Assembly (NCBI GenBank): GCA_963799425.1
Contig: CAWCXA010000017.1
Coordinates: forward strand, 124,001 to 188,000
Length of the DNA stretch: 64,000 bases
Source: CAVWSM01 sp963799425
GTDB lineage: Bacteria; Actinomycetota; Actinomycetes; Jiangellales; Jiangellaceae
Direction: 5' to 3'
Shown piece by piece: positions 16,774-24,006 of this stretch (positions are counted from its first letter, which is position 1; every line of letters starts with the position of its first letter). The notes below the pieces were generated by a model. The model had not been told where the DNA came from, did no database searches, and worked only from the letters and a program-made list of their open reading frames with translations. The position numbers and the translations under genes were made by a program.

Positions 16774-17793
16774 TCAGGGCAGGGTGACGACGTTGGCGGC
16801 GTACACAAGTCCCGCGCCAAAGCCGATGAGCAGTGCGAGGTCGCCGCTCTTGGCGTCGCCGTTCTCGTAGAGCCGCTCGATCGCGAGCGGGACCGAGGCG
16901 GCGGACGTGTTGCCCTGCTCCGCGATGTCGCGTGCGACGACGACGTGCTCGGGCAGCTTGAGGGTGCGGGCCATCGCATCGATGATGCGCATGTTGGCCT
17001 GGTGGGGGACGAACACGTCGAGCTGGTCGGCGGTGATGCCTGCCACGTCGAGCGCCTGCTGGGCGACCTTGGCCATCTCGAACGCCGCCCAGCGGAAGAC
17101 CGGCTGGCCGTCCTGGCGCAGGTGCGGCCAGAAGGGCGCGCTCTCGCCGTTCAGCGCCTCCATCCAGCTTTCCTTCTGCGAGATCAGTGCCGCCTTGTCG
17201 CCCTCGGACCCCCAGACGACCTGGCTGATGCCCGGCTCGTCGCTCGGCCCGACGACGACCGCCCCCGCACCGTCGGCGAACAGGAATGCGGTCGACCGGT
17301 CATAGCTGTCGGTGAGGTCCGAAAGGCGCTCGACACCGATAACGACGACATACTTCGCGCTGCCGCCACGGATCATGTCGTTGGCGAGGGACACCCCGTG
17401 GACGAATCCCGCGCACGCGGCGGAGATGTCGAACGCAGCGGGCTTGTCCATGCCGAGCTCGTGCGCGATTTGCGGTGCGATGCCTGGTGTCTGGTAGAAG
17501 TGCGACACCGTCGCCACGATCACCGCGCCGACTTGGGACGCGTCGACGCCGGATTGCGCCAGCGCCTTGCCCGCTGCCGCCACCGACATGGTGAGCACGG
17601 TCTCGTCTTCGGTGGCCCAGCGCCGCGACACGATGCCGGAGCGGGTGCGGATCCACTCGTCGGACGAGTCGATGTTCTGGATGATCTCGTCGTTGGTGAC
17701 TATGCGCGAGGGTCGGTAGCCGCCGACGCCCAGGATGCGCGCGTACGGTGCGGCCGGTGGTGCTGCGATCCGTGCCGGGCTGGCGTCGGTCAT
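16774..17793 (-). CDS. fabH: Beta-ketoacyl-ACP synthase III
   Basis: 339 aa from ATG 17793, which overlaps the fabD stop by 4 bases (ATGA). The triad is Cys127 (ISAACAGF), His in FVPHQANMRI and Asn in AEQGNTSAASVP. It starts fatty-acid synthesis by condensing acyl-CoA with malonyl-ACP; in actinobacteria it often prefers branched primers. The 73-bp gap before acpP holds no clear terminator, so one transcript is likely. Confidence 0.95.
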   Translation of the reverse strand: MTDASPARIAAPPAAPYARILGVGGYRPSRIVTNDEIIQNIDSSDEWIRTRSGIVSRRWATEDETVLTMSVAAAGKALAQSGVDASQVGAVIVATVSHFYQTPGIAPQIAHELGMDKPAAFDISAACAGFVHGVSLANDMIRGGSAKYVVVIGVERLSDLTDSYDRSTAFLFADGAGAVVVGPSDEPGISQVVWGSEGDKAALISQKESWMEALNGESAPFWPHLRQDGQPVFRWAAFEMAKVAQQALDVAGITADQLDVFVPHQANMRIIDAMARTLKLPEHVVVARDIAEQGNTSAASVPLAIERLYENGDAKSGDLALLIGFGAGLVYAANVVTLP

Positions 17794-18974
17794 GCGGGTA
17801 CTCCCTCGGGGTGGAGGCGGAGCAGCGGCTGGCCGGGGGCGACGGGATCGCCGTCCTCGACGAGCCACTCGATGACGGTACCCCCGTGCGGCGCGACCAC
17901 CTGTACGGAGTCACGGAGCGAGGCGACGGTGCCGATGGTCGTGCCTGGATCGAGCGGGGTCTCGGTGGGAACCGACGCCTTCGCGAAGGTGCCCTTGATG
18001 GGGGACACGATGAGGCGCCAAGTCGGAGCCACGTCGAGCGGGTTGTGCGTGGAATGCCGCTCGACGAACGCGCGTGCGGCATCGAGGTCGTCGGGAGTCT
18101 TGAGAGCGAACGTCTCGACGCCGGGGAGGCCGCGCTTGGCAAGACCCACCAAGGTGCCCGCTGGCGGCATCTCCAGCAGCCCGGTCACGCCGAGATCGGC
18201 CATGGCCTGCATGCACAGATCCCAGCGGACCGGGTTGCTGACCTGCGCGACGATGCGGTCGAGCACGTCGCGACCGGTCTGCATGACCGCGCCGTCGCGG
18301 TTGGACAGCAGGAGGGCCCGGGGGTCGTGGGTGGAGACCGCTCGGGCGTAGCGGCCGAGGGTCTCGACCGCGGGTGCCATGTGATGTGTGTGGAAAGCGC
18401 CGGCGACGGAAAGGGGTACGAGTCGCGCGCGCGTCGGCGGATCGGCCTTAAGCGCGTCGAGCTGCTCGGTCGTGCCCGCCGCGACCACCTGACCGGCACC
18501 ATTGACGTTGGCCGGGGTGAGGCCGTGCTCCTCGAGCTTTGCGGCGACCTCGTCGGCGTCGCCACCGAGCACAGCAGTCATGCCGGTCGGGGTCACGCTC
18601 GCTGCGGCCGCCATCGCCTTGCCGCGCTCGCGGACAAGCACCATCGCCTGCTCGGCGCTGATGACACCGACGCCAGCGGCGGCCGTGATCTCGCCGACGC
18701 TGTGACCCGCGGTCGCCCCGAGCCCGCGGAAGGCATCCGTCGGGTGCGGGAACAGCGCGAGCGCGGCGACCAGGCCGGCTCCCACGAGCAGCGGTTGGGC
18801 GATCGCCGTGTCGCGGATCGTCTCCGCGTCAGCCTCCGTGCCGTAGTGAATAAGGTCGAGGTCGGCTACAGCGGACAGCCAGCCAAGGCGGGCTTCGAAC
18901 GCGGGGACCTCGAGCCATGGGCTGAGGAAGCCGGGCGCCTGGGCGCCCTGGCCGGGAGCGACGATGACGAGCAC
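17790..18974 (-). CDS. fabD: Malonyl-CoA:ACP transacylase with C-terminal biotinyl/lipoyl-like barrel
   Basis: 394 aa. Residues 1-305 are FabD: APGQGAQ at the start, nucleophile Ser92 in GHSVGE, and His195 in AGAFHTHHM. It moves malonyl from CoA to ACP. Residues about 319-388 form an extra domain (VSPIKGTF, TIGTV, VVAPHGGTVIEWLVEDGDPV, GQPLLRL) with the spacing of a biotinyl/lipoyl hammerhead. Where a carrier domain has the modified Lys (MKM), this one has ASLRDS (351-356), so it cannot be biotinylated there. A typical FabD is about 310 residues, so the tail is a real extension. It is first in the operon, 197 bases from the fasR stop. Confidence 0.9.
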   Translation of the reverse strand: MLVIVAPGQGAQAPGFLSPWLEVPAFEARLGWLSAVADLDLIHYGTEADAETIRDTAIAQPLLVGAGLVAALALFPHPTDAFRGLGATAGHSVGEITAAAGVGVISAEQAMVLVRERGKAMAAAASVTPTGMTAVLGGDADEVAAKLEEHGLTPANVNGAGQVVAAGTTEQLDALKADPPTRARLVPLSVAGAFHTHHMAPAVETLGRYARAVSTHDPRALLLSNRDGAVMQTGRDVLDRIVAQVSNPVRWDLCMQAMADLGVTGLLEMPPAGTLVGLAKRGLPGVETFALKTPDDLDAARAFVERHSTHNPLDVAPTWRLIVSPIKGTFAKASVPTETPLDPGTTIGTVASLRDSVQVVAPHGGTVIEWLVEDGDPVAPGQPLLRLHPEGVPA

Positions 18975-19080
18975 CTGTCCACCTTCGCGGGTTGACGGTG
19001 TGGGCGCGGCACAGCCGCCGACGAAGTTGCGCGGCAGGGTTTTGTGCGTGTCCTACAAAGGGGTGCTCGCACTCGGCGGC

Positions 19081-19141
19081 GTTGATCATGGCGGAGATGT
19101 GGTCAAACCGCACGGATGATCACGCCTTGGCCATGATCAAC
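19081..19141. repeat. 61-bp dispersed palindromic element, copy 1
   Basis: Two 25-bp arms (19081-19105, 19117-19141) flank an 11-bp loop. The outer 12 bases (gttgatcatggc) are perfectly inverted and the arms pair at 20 of 25 positions. A second copy with the same arm and loop lengths is at 47358-47418. It lies between fasR and fabD. Confidence 0.75.
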
Positions 19142-19170
19142 TAGCCCGGGGGCCAAGCCGGCTGGTGGGG

Positions 19171-20343
19171 TCAGCTCGTGGCGAGACGGCCCAGGGTGAG
19201 AGCCACCCGCAGTGTGTACGAGTCGCGCGGGTCATTCGGGGCGTACCCGGTGATCTCGGTGACTCGACGCAGCCGATAGCGGACGGTGTTGGGGTGCACG
19301 AACAAGGCTCGTGCCGTGGCCTCGACCGAGCCGCCATGCTCCAAGAAAGCCGACAAGGTCTCGAGGAGTACGGGTCCAGCGGCGGCCGCCGGCGCATAGA
19401 CCTCGGCGACGAGCGCACGGCTGGCCTCGGCGTCACCCGACAGCGCCCGCTCTGGCAGCAGCATGTCTGCCGTCGTGGGGCGCGGGGCTTCGGGCCAGCC
19501 GGCCGCCGCGCGCAGCGCCGCGGTCGCTGCCTGTGCCGAGGCGCTGGCGGCTGCGAGGTCGGCCACGACCGGGCCGGCAACGACCGGCCCGGGTCCGAAC
19601 TGCCCGACCACCGCGTGTGCGGCGGCGATCGGATCGGGTGCGTTACCGAGCACCGCGACGAGCCGATCGCCTTGGACACCGGCCAGGACGTCGAGCTTGG
19701 CGTGCCGCGCGGCCCGGCGTACGGCATCAACTACCGCCTCGGGCGCGGCGCCCGCCGGGGCCGTACCGACGACGACGCTCACGTGGCCGGCAGCATCCCA
19801 GCCGAGCGCGGCTGCTCGCGAGCGGATCGACTCGTCGGCGTCGCCGCGCAGCAACGCATCGACGACCAGCGCCTCGAGGCGGGCATCCCAAGCGCCGCGG
19901 GCCTCCGCAGCACGCGCGTAGATCTCGGCCGCGGCGAAGGCCACTTCCCGCGAATAGCGCAGCAACCCCTCGCGTACGACTGGCGCCTCGTCCGGCTCCA
20001 CGATCTCGTCGATGCGCTCCTCAGCAACGACGATCGTCACCCGCACCATCTCGACGGTCTGTTGAAGGGTGATTGCCCTGGTCAGCTCGCGCGGCGCCGT
20101 GCCGAAGACATCGGCCGTGACTTTCGGATGGTCGTCGGGGGAGCGGAACCAGCTGACGAACGCGGCAATACCGGCTTGGGCTACTAGACCGATCCAGGAC
20201 CGCTCGTCTGCTCGCATCGCGCGGAACCACGGAAGCGTCTCATCCATCCGCGCCAGTGCAGCGGACGCCAGCTGGCCGGTTGCCCGCTCCAGCTTGCGGA
20301 CCGTGACGTCCCGGCGTGGGACGGAGGCGGCAGCCGTGGACAT
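19171..20343 (-). CDS. fasR: PucR-family regulator of fatty-acid synthesis (FasR-type)
   Basis: 390 aa from ATG 20343 (a TTG 9 bases upstream is possible). The N-terminal and middle parts hold the sensor and GGDEF-like region (RRAARHAKLDVLAGVQGDRL). The C-terminal 60 residues carry the PucR helix-turn-helix (LSAFLEHGGSVEATARALFV, HPNTVRYRLRRVTEITG). In Streptomyces a PucR-type FasR encoded directly upstream of fabD activates the fabDHPF genes; the same order and strand here support that role. It is separated from fabD by the 61-bp palindromic element. Confidence 0.88.
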   Translation of the reverse strand: MSTAAASVPRRDVTVRKLERATGQLASAALARMDETLPWFRAMRADERSWIGLVAQAGIAAFVSWFRSPDDHPKVTADVFGTAPRELTRAITLQQTVEMVRVTIVVAEERIDEIVEPDEAPVVREGLLRYSREVAFAAAEIYARAAEARGAWDARLEALVVDALLRGDADESIRSRAAALGWDAAGHVSVVVGTAPAGAAPEAVVDAVRRAARHAKLDVLAGVQGDRLVAVLGNAPDPIAAAHAVVGQFGPGPVVAGPVVADLAAASASAQAATAALRAAAGWPEAPRPTTADMLLPERALSGDAEASRALVAEVYAPAAAAGPVLLETLSAFLEHGGSVEATARALFVHPNTVRYRLRRVTEITGYAPNDPRDSYTLRVALTLGRLATS

Positions 20344-20500
20344 GGCTGCCAAGCGTACGGCTTCGTACGGGTTCGGCCGAGCCGGAGTGCCGGCGCTGGC
20401 CGTGGATCACGCCGGAGCATCTGGCGTCGTTGTGTCCGTGGCGGCGCTGAACAATTTAGGCTCGACGCGCCGCGAGCGTCATTCTCGTGGGATTTGGGGG

Positions 20501-20514
20501 TTGCCAGATGGCAA
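20501..20514. promoter_or_regulatory. Palindromic operator candidate upstream of the lacI-type gene
   Basis: TTGCCA-GA-TGGCAA has perfect 6-bp arms and lies 53 bases upstream of the LacI-family start, where an autoregulatory site is expected. Confidence 0.5.
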
Positions 20515-20567
20515 GATCGGCGTACTGTATCGATTGAGAAACTGGATCGATGCAGAAGGAGGCTTCG

Positions 20568-21623
20568 GTGCCCACGATGCAGACCGTGGCAGATGCAGTG
20601 GGTGTTTCCCGCAGCACCGTCTCCAACGCCTACAGCCGCCCCGACCAGCTGTCGCCGGACCTGCGGGGACGGATCATGGAGGCGGCTCGGTCCCTCGGAT
20701 ACTCCGGTCCCAACATGGCCGCCCGGTCGCTACGAGGAGGGCGCGTCGGAACGATCGGCGTGCTCATGACCGTGTCGCTGTCGTACGCGCTGACGGATCC
20801 GTACGCGATCCAGTGGCTGCACGGGCTCGCCCTCGCCGCAGAGCGCAAGGGCACCGGCATCCTGCTGATCCCGCTGGACACCGAGAGCGATGCAGCCGTT
20901 GCCACAGTCAAGAACGCCGTGGTCGACGGTTTCTGCGCATACTGTGTGCCCGATTGGCACGAGTCTCTGGACGCAGTGCAGGAGCGAGGCCTGCCGATCG
21001 TGTTCGCCGAACAGCGGACGGCGGTCGATCCCGATGCCATGTTCGTCGGCATCGACGAAGTCGGATCGACGCGCAGGGCCGGCCGACACCTGACGCAGCT
21101 CGGTCACCGTCGCGTCGCAGTCATCTCCGACTACCTACGCCGCGGTCATGGCGAGGGCCTCGTCTCCGTTGAGCCGGAAGAGGTGCCCTACTTCATCCCG
21201 CGCGAACGGTTCCGCGGCTATCGCGACGCTCTCGCCGAGGTCGGTGTTCCCTGGTCTGACGTACAGCAGGTCAACGCCACGGGCAACAACCGTGCGGCCG
21301 GGGAAGCGGCAGCAGCGTACGTACTCGATCGTGCTCCGCGACCCACTGCGATCGCTGCCGTGACAGATCTGCTGGCACTCGGAGTGCTCGACGCGCTGGA
21401 GGCGCGCGGCCTGCGTCCGGGTGTCGACGTCTCGGTCGTCGGCTTCGACGACATCGACGCAGCCGCGGCTGAGCGGCTCACGACCGTGCGGCAGCCGATC
21501 GTCGACAAGGGTCGACTTGCCGCCGGTCTGCTTCTCGACACACCGGAGGACGTTGCCGATCGGCAGATCGTCCTTCCCACCCAGCTCGTGGTGCGCGCCT
21601 CTACTGGGCCCGCACCGATCTAG
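20568..21623 (+). CDS. LacI-family transcriptional regulator
   Basis: 351 aa. GTG 20568 is chosen because AGAAGGAGG ends 5 bases upstream and lies inside the longer frame that would start at 20550. Residues 1-50 hold the LacI HTH and hinge (MQTVADAVGVSRSTVSNAYS). Residues about 60-345 are the periplasmic-binding-like sensor (VGTIGVLMTV, GHRRVAVISDY, DVSVVGFDDIDAA). The ligand is likely a sugar or nucleoside but no sugar genes are adjacent, so its regulon is unknown. It is followed after 9 bases by a small ORF. Confidence 0.9.
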   Translation: MPTMQTVADAVGVSRSTVSNAYSRPDQLSPDLRGRIMEAARSLGYSGPNMAARSLRGGRVGTIGVLMTVSLSYALTDPYAIQWLHGLALAAERKGTGILLIPLDTESDAAVATVKNAVVDGFCAYCVPDWHESLDAVQERGLPIVFAEQRTAVDPDAMFVGIDEVGSTRRAGRHLTQLGHRRVAVISDYLRRGHGEGLVSVEPEEVPYFIPRERFRGYRDALAEVGVPWSDVQQVNATGNNRAAGEAAAAYVLDRAPRPTAIAAVTDLLALGVLDALEARGLRPGVDVSVVGFDDIDAAAAERLTTVRQPIVDKGRLAAGLLLDTPEDVADRQIVLPTQLVVRASTGPAPI

Positions 21624-21632
21624 GAGATTGAC

Positions 21633-21839
21633 ATGGAACCCATCGCATTCATCCTCGCCGTCCGTACCACCCGCCACGACGCGCAGTCCGCCCTCCCGGA
21701 CGCACCAGTCATCCCCGACCTGTCCACCCCGCGGCCGGTGCGGCTTGTTCGAGCGCGGCTGAACGCAGCCGCCGTCCTGCACAAGCTCGCCAACCGGGTC
21801 GAGCCACCCGTTGTCCAGGAGTGCATGCCGAGCACCTAG
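21633..21839 (+). CDS. Small conserved-looking protein downstream of lacI-type gene
   Basis: 68 aa; ATG 21633 has AGGAG 7 bases upstream and starts 9 bases after the LacI stop, so it is probably co-transcribed. The N-terminus is short and hydrophobic (MEPIAFILAV), and the C-terminal half is basic and helical (RLVRARLNAAAVLHKLANRV). No family is recognised with certainty. The good ribosome site and the terminator just after it support real coding. Confidence 0.55.
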   Translation: MEPIAFILAVRTTRHDAQSALPDAPVIPDLSTPRPVRLVRARLNAAAVLHKLANRVEPPVVQECMPST

Positions 21840-21857
21840 CGCTGACGACCGCTCGCC

Positions 21858-21905
21858 GATCATGAGACATCCCCGGTGTCCCCGCACCGGGGATGTCTCA
21901 TGATC
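21858..21905. terminator. Strong terminator hairpin
   Basis: A perfect 21-bp stem (gatcatgagacatccccggtg with 21885-21905) closes on a 6-base loop, 19 bases after the small ORF, ending the LacI-gene transcript. Confidence 0.75.
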
Positions 21906-21934
21906 CGTTGGGGGTTTGGCTACGGTGAGGCGTC

Positions 21935-22957
21935 GTGGACCCTGTCGAGGCGTTGCGGCGGATCGCCTACCTACTCGAGCGACAGCATCAGCCGACGTAC
22001 CGGGTCCGCGCCTATCGTCGGGCTGCTGACACGGTGGCGCAGGTGCCGGCGGACGAGTTGGCCGAGCGGGTGCGCAACGGAACGCTCCGTGATCTGCCGG
22101 GCGTCGGCGAGAAGACTGCTGCGATCGTCGCTAAGGCAGCTGCCGGAATGACGCCGACCTACCTGCAGGAGCTGGAGGCATCACTCGACGAGCCGGTCGC
22201 CGGCGGCGGAGCTGAGCTTCGAGCGTTGCTCCGCGGCGACCTGCACGTCCATTCCGACTGGTCCGACGGCGGCGCACCGATCGAGCAGATGGCGCGCGCG
22301 GCGCGCGACCTCGGGCACGAGTACTTCGCGCTCACCGACCACTCGCCGCGGCTCACGGTCGCCAATGGTCTGACCGCCGAGCGGCTGCGCCAACAGCTCG
22401 ACATCGTGAGCAGGCTCAACGAGGAAATGACGCCGTTCCGGATCCTCACCGGCATCGAGGTCGACATCAACGAGGACGGCTCGCTCGACCAGACCGCCGA
22501 GCTGCTCGGTGAGCTCGATGTCGTCGTCGCGAGCGTGCACTCCAAGCTGCGATCGCCGTCTGATGTCATGACCGAGCGCATGGTGCGGGCCATCGCCAAC
22601 CCGTACACCGACATCCTCGGCCACTGCACCGGCCGGCTGATCATGGGGGAGCGGGGGAAACGGCCCGAGTCTGAGTTCGATGCCGAGATCGTGTTCGAGG
22701 CGTGCCGGCAGTTCGGGGTCGCAGTCGAGATCAACTCACGGCCGGAGAGGCTGGACCCTCCGCGTCGGCTGCTGCGCCAGGCGGTCGAGACAGGCTGCCT
22801 CTTCTCTATCGATACAGACGCCCACGCGCCGGGTCAACTCGACTGGCAGCCGTACGGCTGCGAGCGCGCGGTCGACTGCGGCGTACCTCCCGAGCGGATC
22901 ATCGATACCTGGTCGGTTGACGAACTGCTCACGTGGATGCAGCGCGAGCGTCGCTAG
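21935..22957 (+). CDS. HhH-PHP phosphoesterase (PolX C-terminal-like)
   Basis: 340 aa from GTG 21935. Residues about 1-85 form helix-hairpin-helix modules like those of family X polymerases (YRVRAYRRAADTV, LPGVGEKTAAIVAKA). Residues about 98-335 are a PHP phosphoesterase with metal ligands in GDLHVHSDWSDG, ALTDHS, GIEVDI, SVHSKL, GHCTGR and IDTDAHAPG. Bacterial PolX has a polymerase core between these parts; that core is missing here. It is probably a DNA-repair phosphoesterase or 3'-5' exonuclease. The VOC gene is convergent and its stop overlaps by 4 bases. Confidence 0.85.
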   Translation: MDPVEALRRIAYLLERQHQPTYRVRAYRRAADTVAQVPADELAERVRNGTLRDLPGVGEKTAAIVAKAAAGMTPTYLQELEASLDEPVAGGGAELRALLRGDLHVHSDWSDGGAPIEQMARAARDLGHEYFALTDHSPRLTVANGLTAERLRQQLDIVSRLNEEMTPFRILTGIEVDINEDGSLDQTAELLGELDVVVASVHSKLRSPSDVMTERMVRAIANPYTDILGHCTGRLIMGERGKRPESEFDAEIVFEACRQFGVAVEINSRPERLDPPRRLLRQAVETGCLFSIDTDAHAPGQLDWQPYGCERAVDCGVPPERIIDTWSVDELLTWMQRERR

Positions 22958-23310
22958 TCCCAGCAGAGGCAGAACGGGTGCCCTGACGGGTCGGCGTAGA
23001 CCCGGAACTGCTCATCGTCGGTCTTGGTCAGGAGTCGCGCGCCGAGAGACAGTGCCTTGGGCTCCGCCTGCTCGATGTCATCTACGAGCACATCGAGATG
23101 AAACTGCTGTGGAAAGTCCGGGTCCGGCCATCGGGGCGGCTGATGGTCGGGCGCGAGCTGGAAACTGACCTGTCCTGAATCTCGGTCACCGATGGTGACC
23201 CAGTCGTCGTCCACCCGCGTGATCGGCTTGCCAAGTAGCTCTGAGTAGAACGCGGCCAGCCCCTCTGGGTCTGGTGTATCGAGGACGACGCTGGACAGTC
23301 GGCCGATCAT
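22954..23310 (-). CDS. VOC-family (glyoxalase-like) protein
   Basis: 118 aa, two beta-alpha-beta-beta-beta modules of the vicinal oxygen chelate fold (SVVLDTPDPEGLAAFYSELL at the N-terminus, RVYADPSGHPFCLCWD at the C-terminus). Both halves carry the expected metal-ligand positions only in part, so it may be a binding or resistance protein rather than an enzyme. The stop overlaps the convergent HhH-PHP stop by 4 bases. Confidence 0.8.
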   Translation of the reverse strand: MIGRLSSVVLDTPDPEGLAAFYSELLGKPITRVDDDWVTIGDRDSGQVSFQLAPDHQPPRWPDPDFPQQFHLDVLVDDIEQAEPKALSLGARLLTKTDDEQFRVYADPSGHPFCLCWD

Positions 23311-23460
23311 GATCAGCTCCCGGCTGGTCGAAGGTGTGACTGATTATGCGCACCGGCTCCGACAGGACGGCTCGGACCTCGTCCGTCAAGGAACGTCAGG
23401 GATACATCAGGGCTGGCCGCGGTCGCGTCAGATCCGCGTACAGGCACTCTGAGATCGCAC

Positions 23461-24006
23461 GTGGTGCTTCCTACCCTCGCAGCCATGGCCTCGGTCTCTG
23501 TCTCCGCATCACGTACCAACGGCATGTCACACCTGCGCACGGTGGGGGCGCTCTGCCTGGCGGCATCCGCCCTCGTGTCGATCGTCGTGCTCGCTTCGGG
23601 CGTGTCACTGTCGGCACCCACGAACGACATCTGGCTGGTCGCCGGCGTGCTGCTCGCCAGCATCGGTCTCCAGCGCATCTCCGACGCACTGGTCGAACCC
23701 CTCCCGGCGACGCTGCCGTCGAGCGTCCTCACGCGCCTCGCCGACCAAGCCGTCATCTCCGCGACCCTCCGCCGTCTCGCGCTCATCACCCTGACCATGC
23801 TCTTTGTCGCCGCGCTTTCCATTCATCACGGGTCGCTGACGCTGTATGCCGCTTCGTGGCTCGTGCTCGGCCCGTCGTTTGCCACCGCCTACCCGAACGC
23901 CTGGCGGTTGGGCGCCCTTCGCCACCAGCTCGAGTCGGGTGGGGCGCGGATCCCCGCGACGGCGGTTGTTGGTCAGCGCGAGGCTATGCAGCGCCGTACG
24001 CGTTGA
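23461..24006 (+). CDS. Small integral membrane protein beside the CHAT gene
   Basis: Up to 181 aa from GTG 23461; starts at ATG 23485 or 23524 are equally possible since no ribosome site is clear. Four hydrophobic helices are visible at about 25-48 (LRTVGALCLAASALVSIVVL), 57-72, 100-120 and 124-142. No family is recognised. It converges on the CHAT gene and their 3' ends overlap by 23 bases, so it may belong to the same accessory locus. Confidence 0.5.
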   Translation: MVLPTLAAMASVSVSASRTNGMSHLRTVGALCLAASALVSIVVLASGVSLSAPTNDIWLVAGVLLASIGLQRISDALVEPLPATLPSSVLTRLADQAVISATLRRLALITLTMLFVAALSIHHGSLTLYAASWLVLGPSFATAYPNAWRLGALRHQLESGGARIPATAVVGQREAMQRRTR

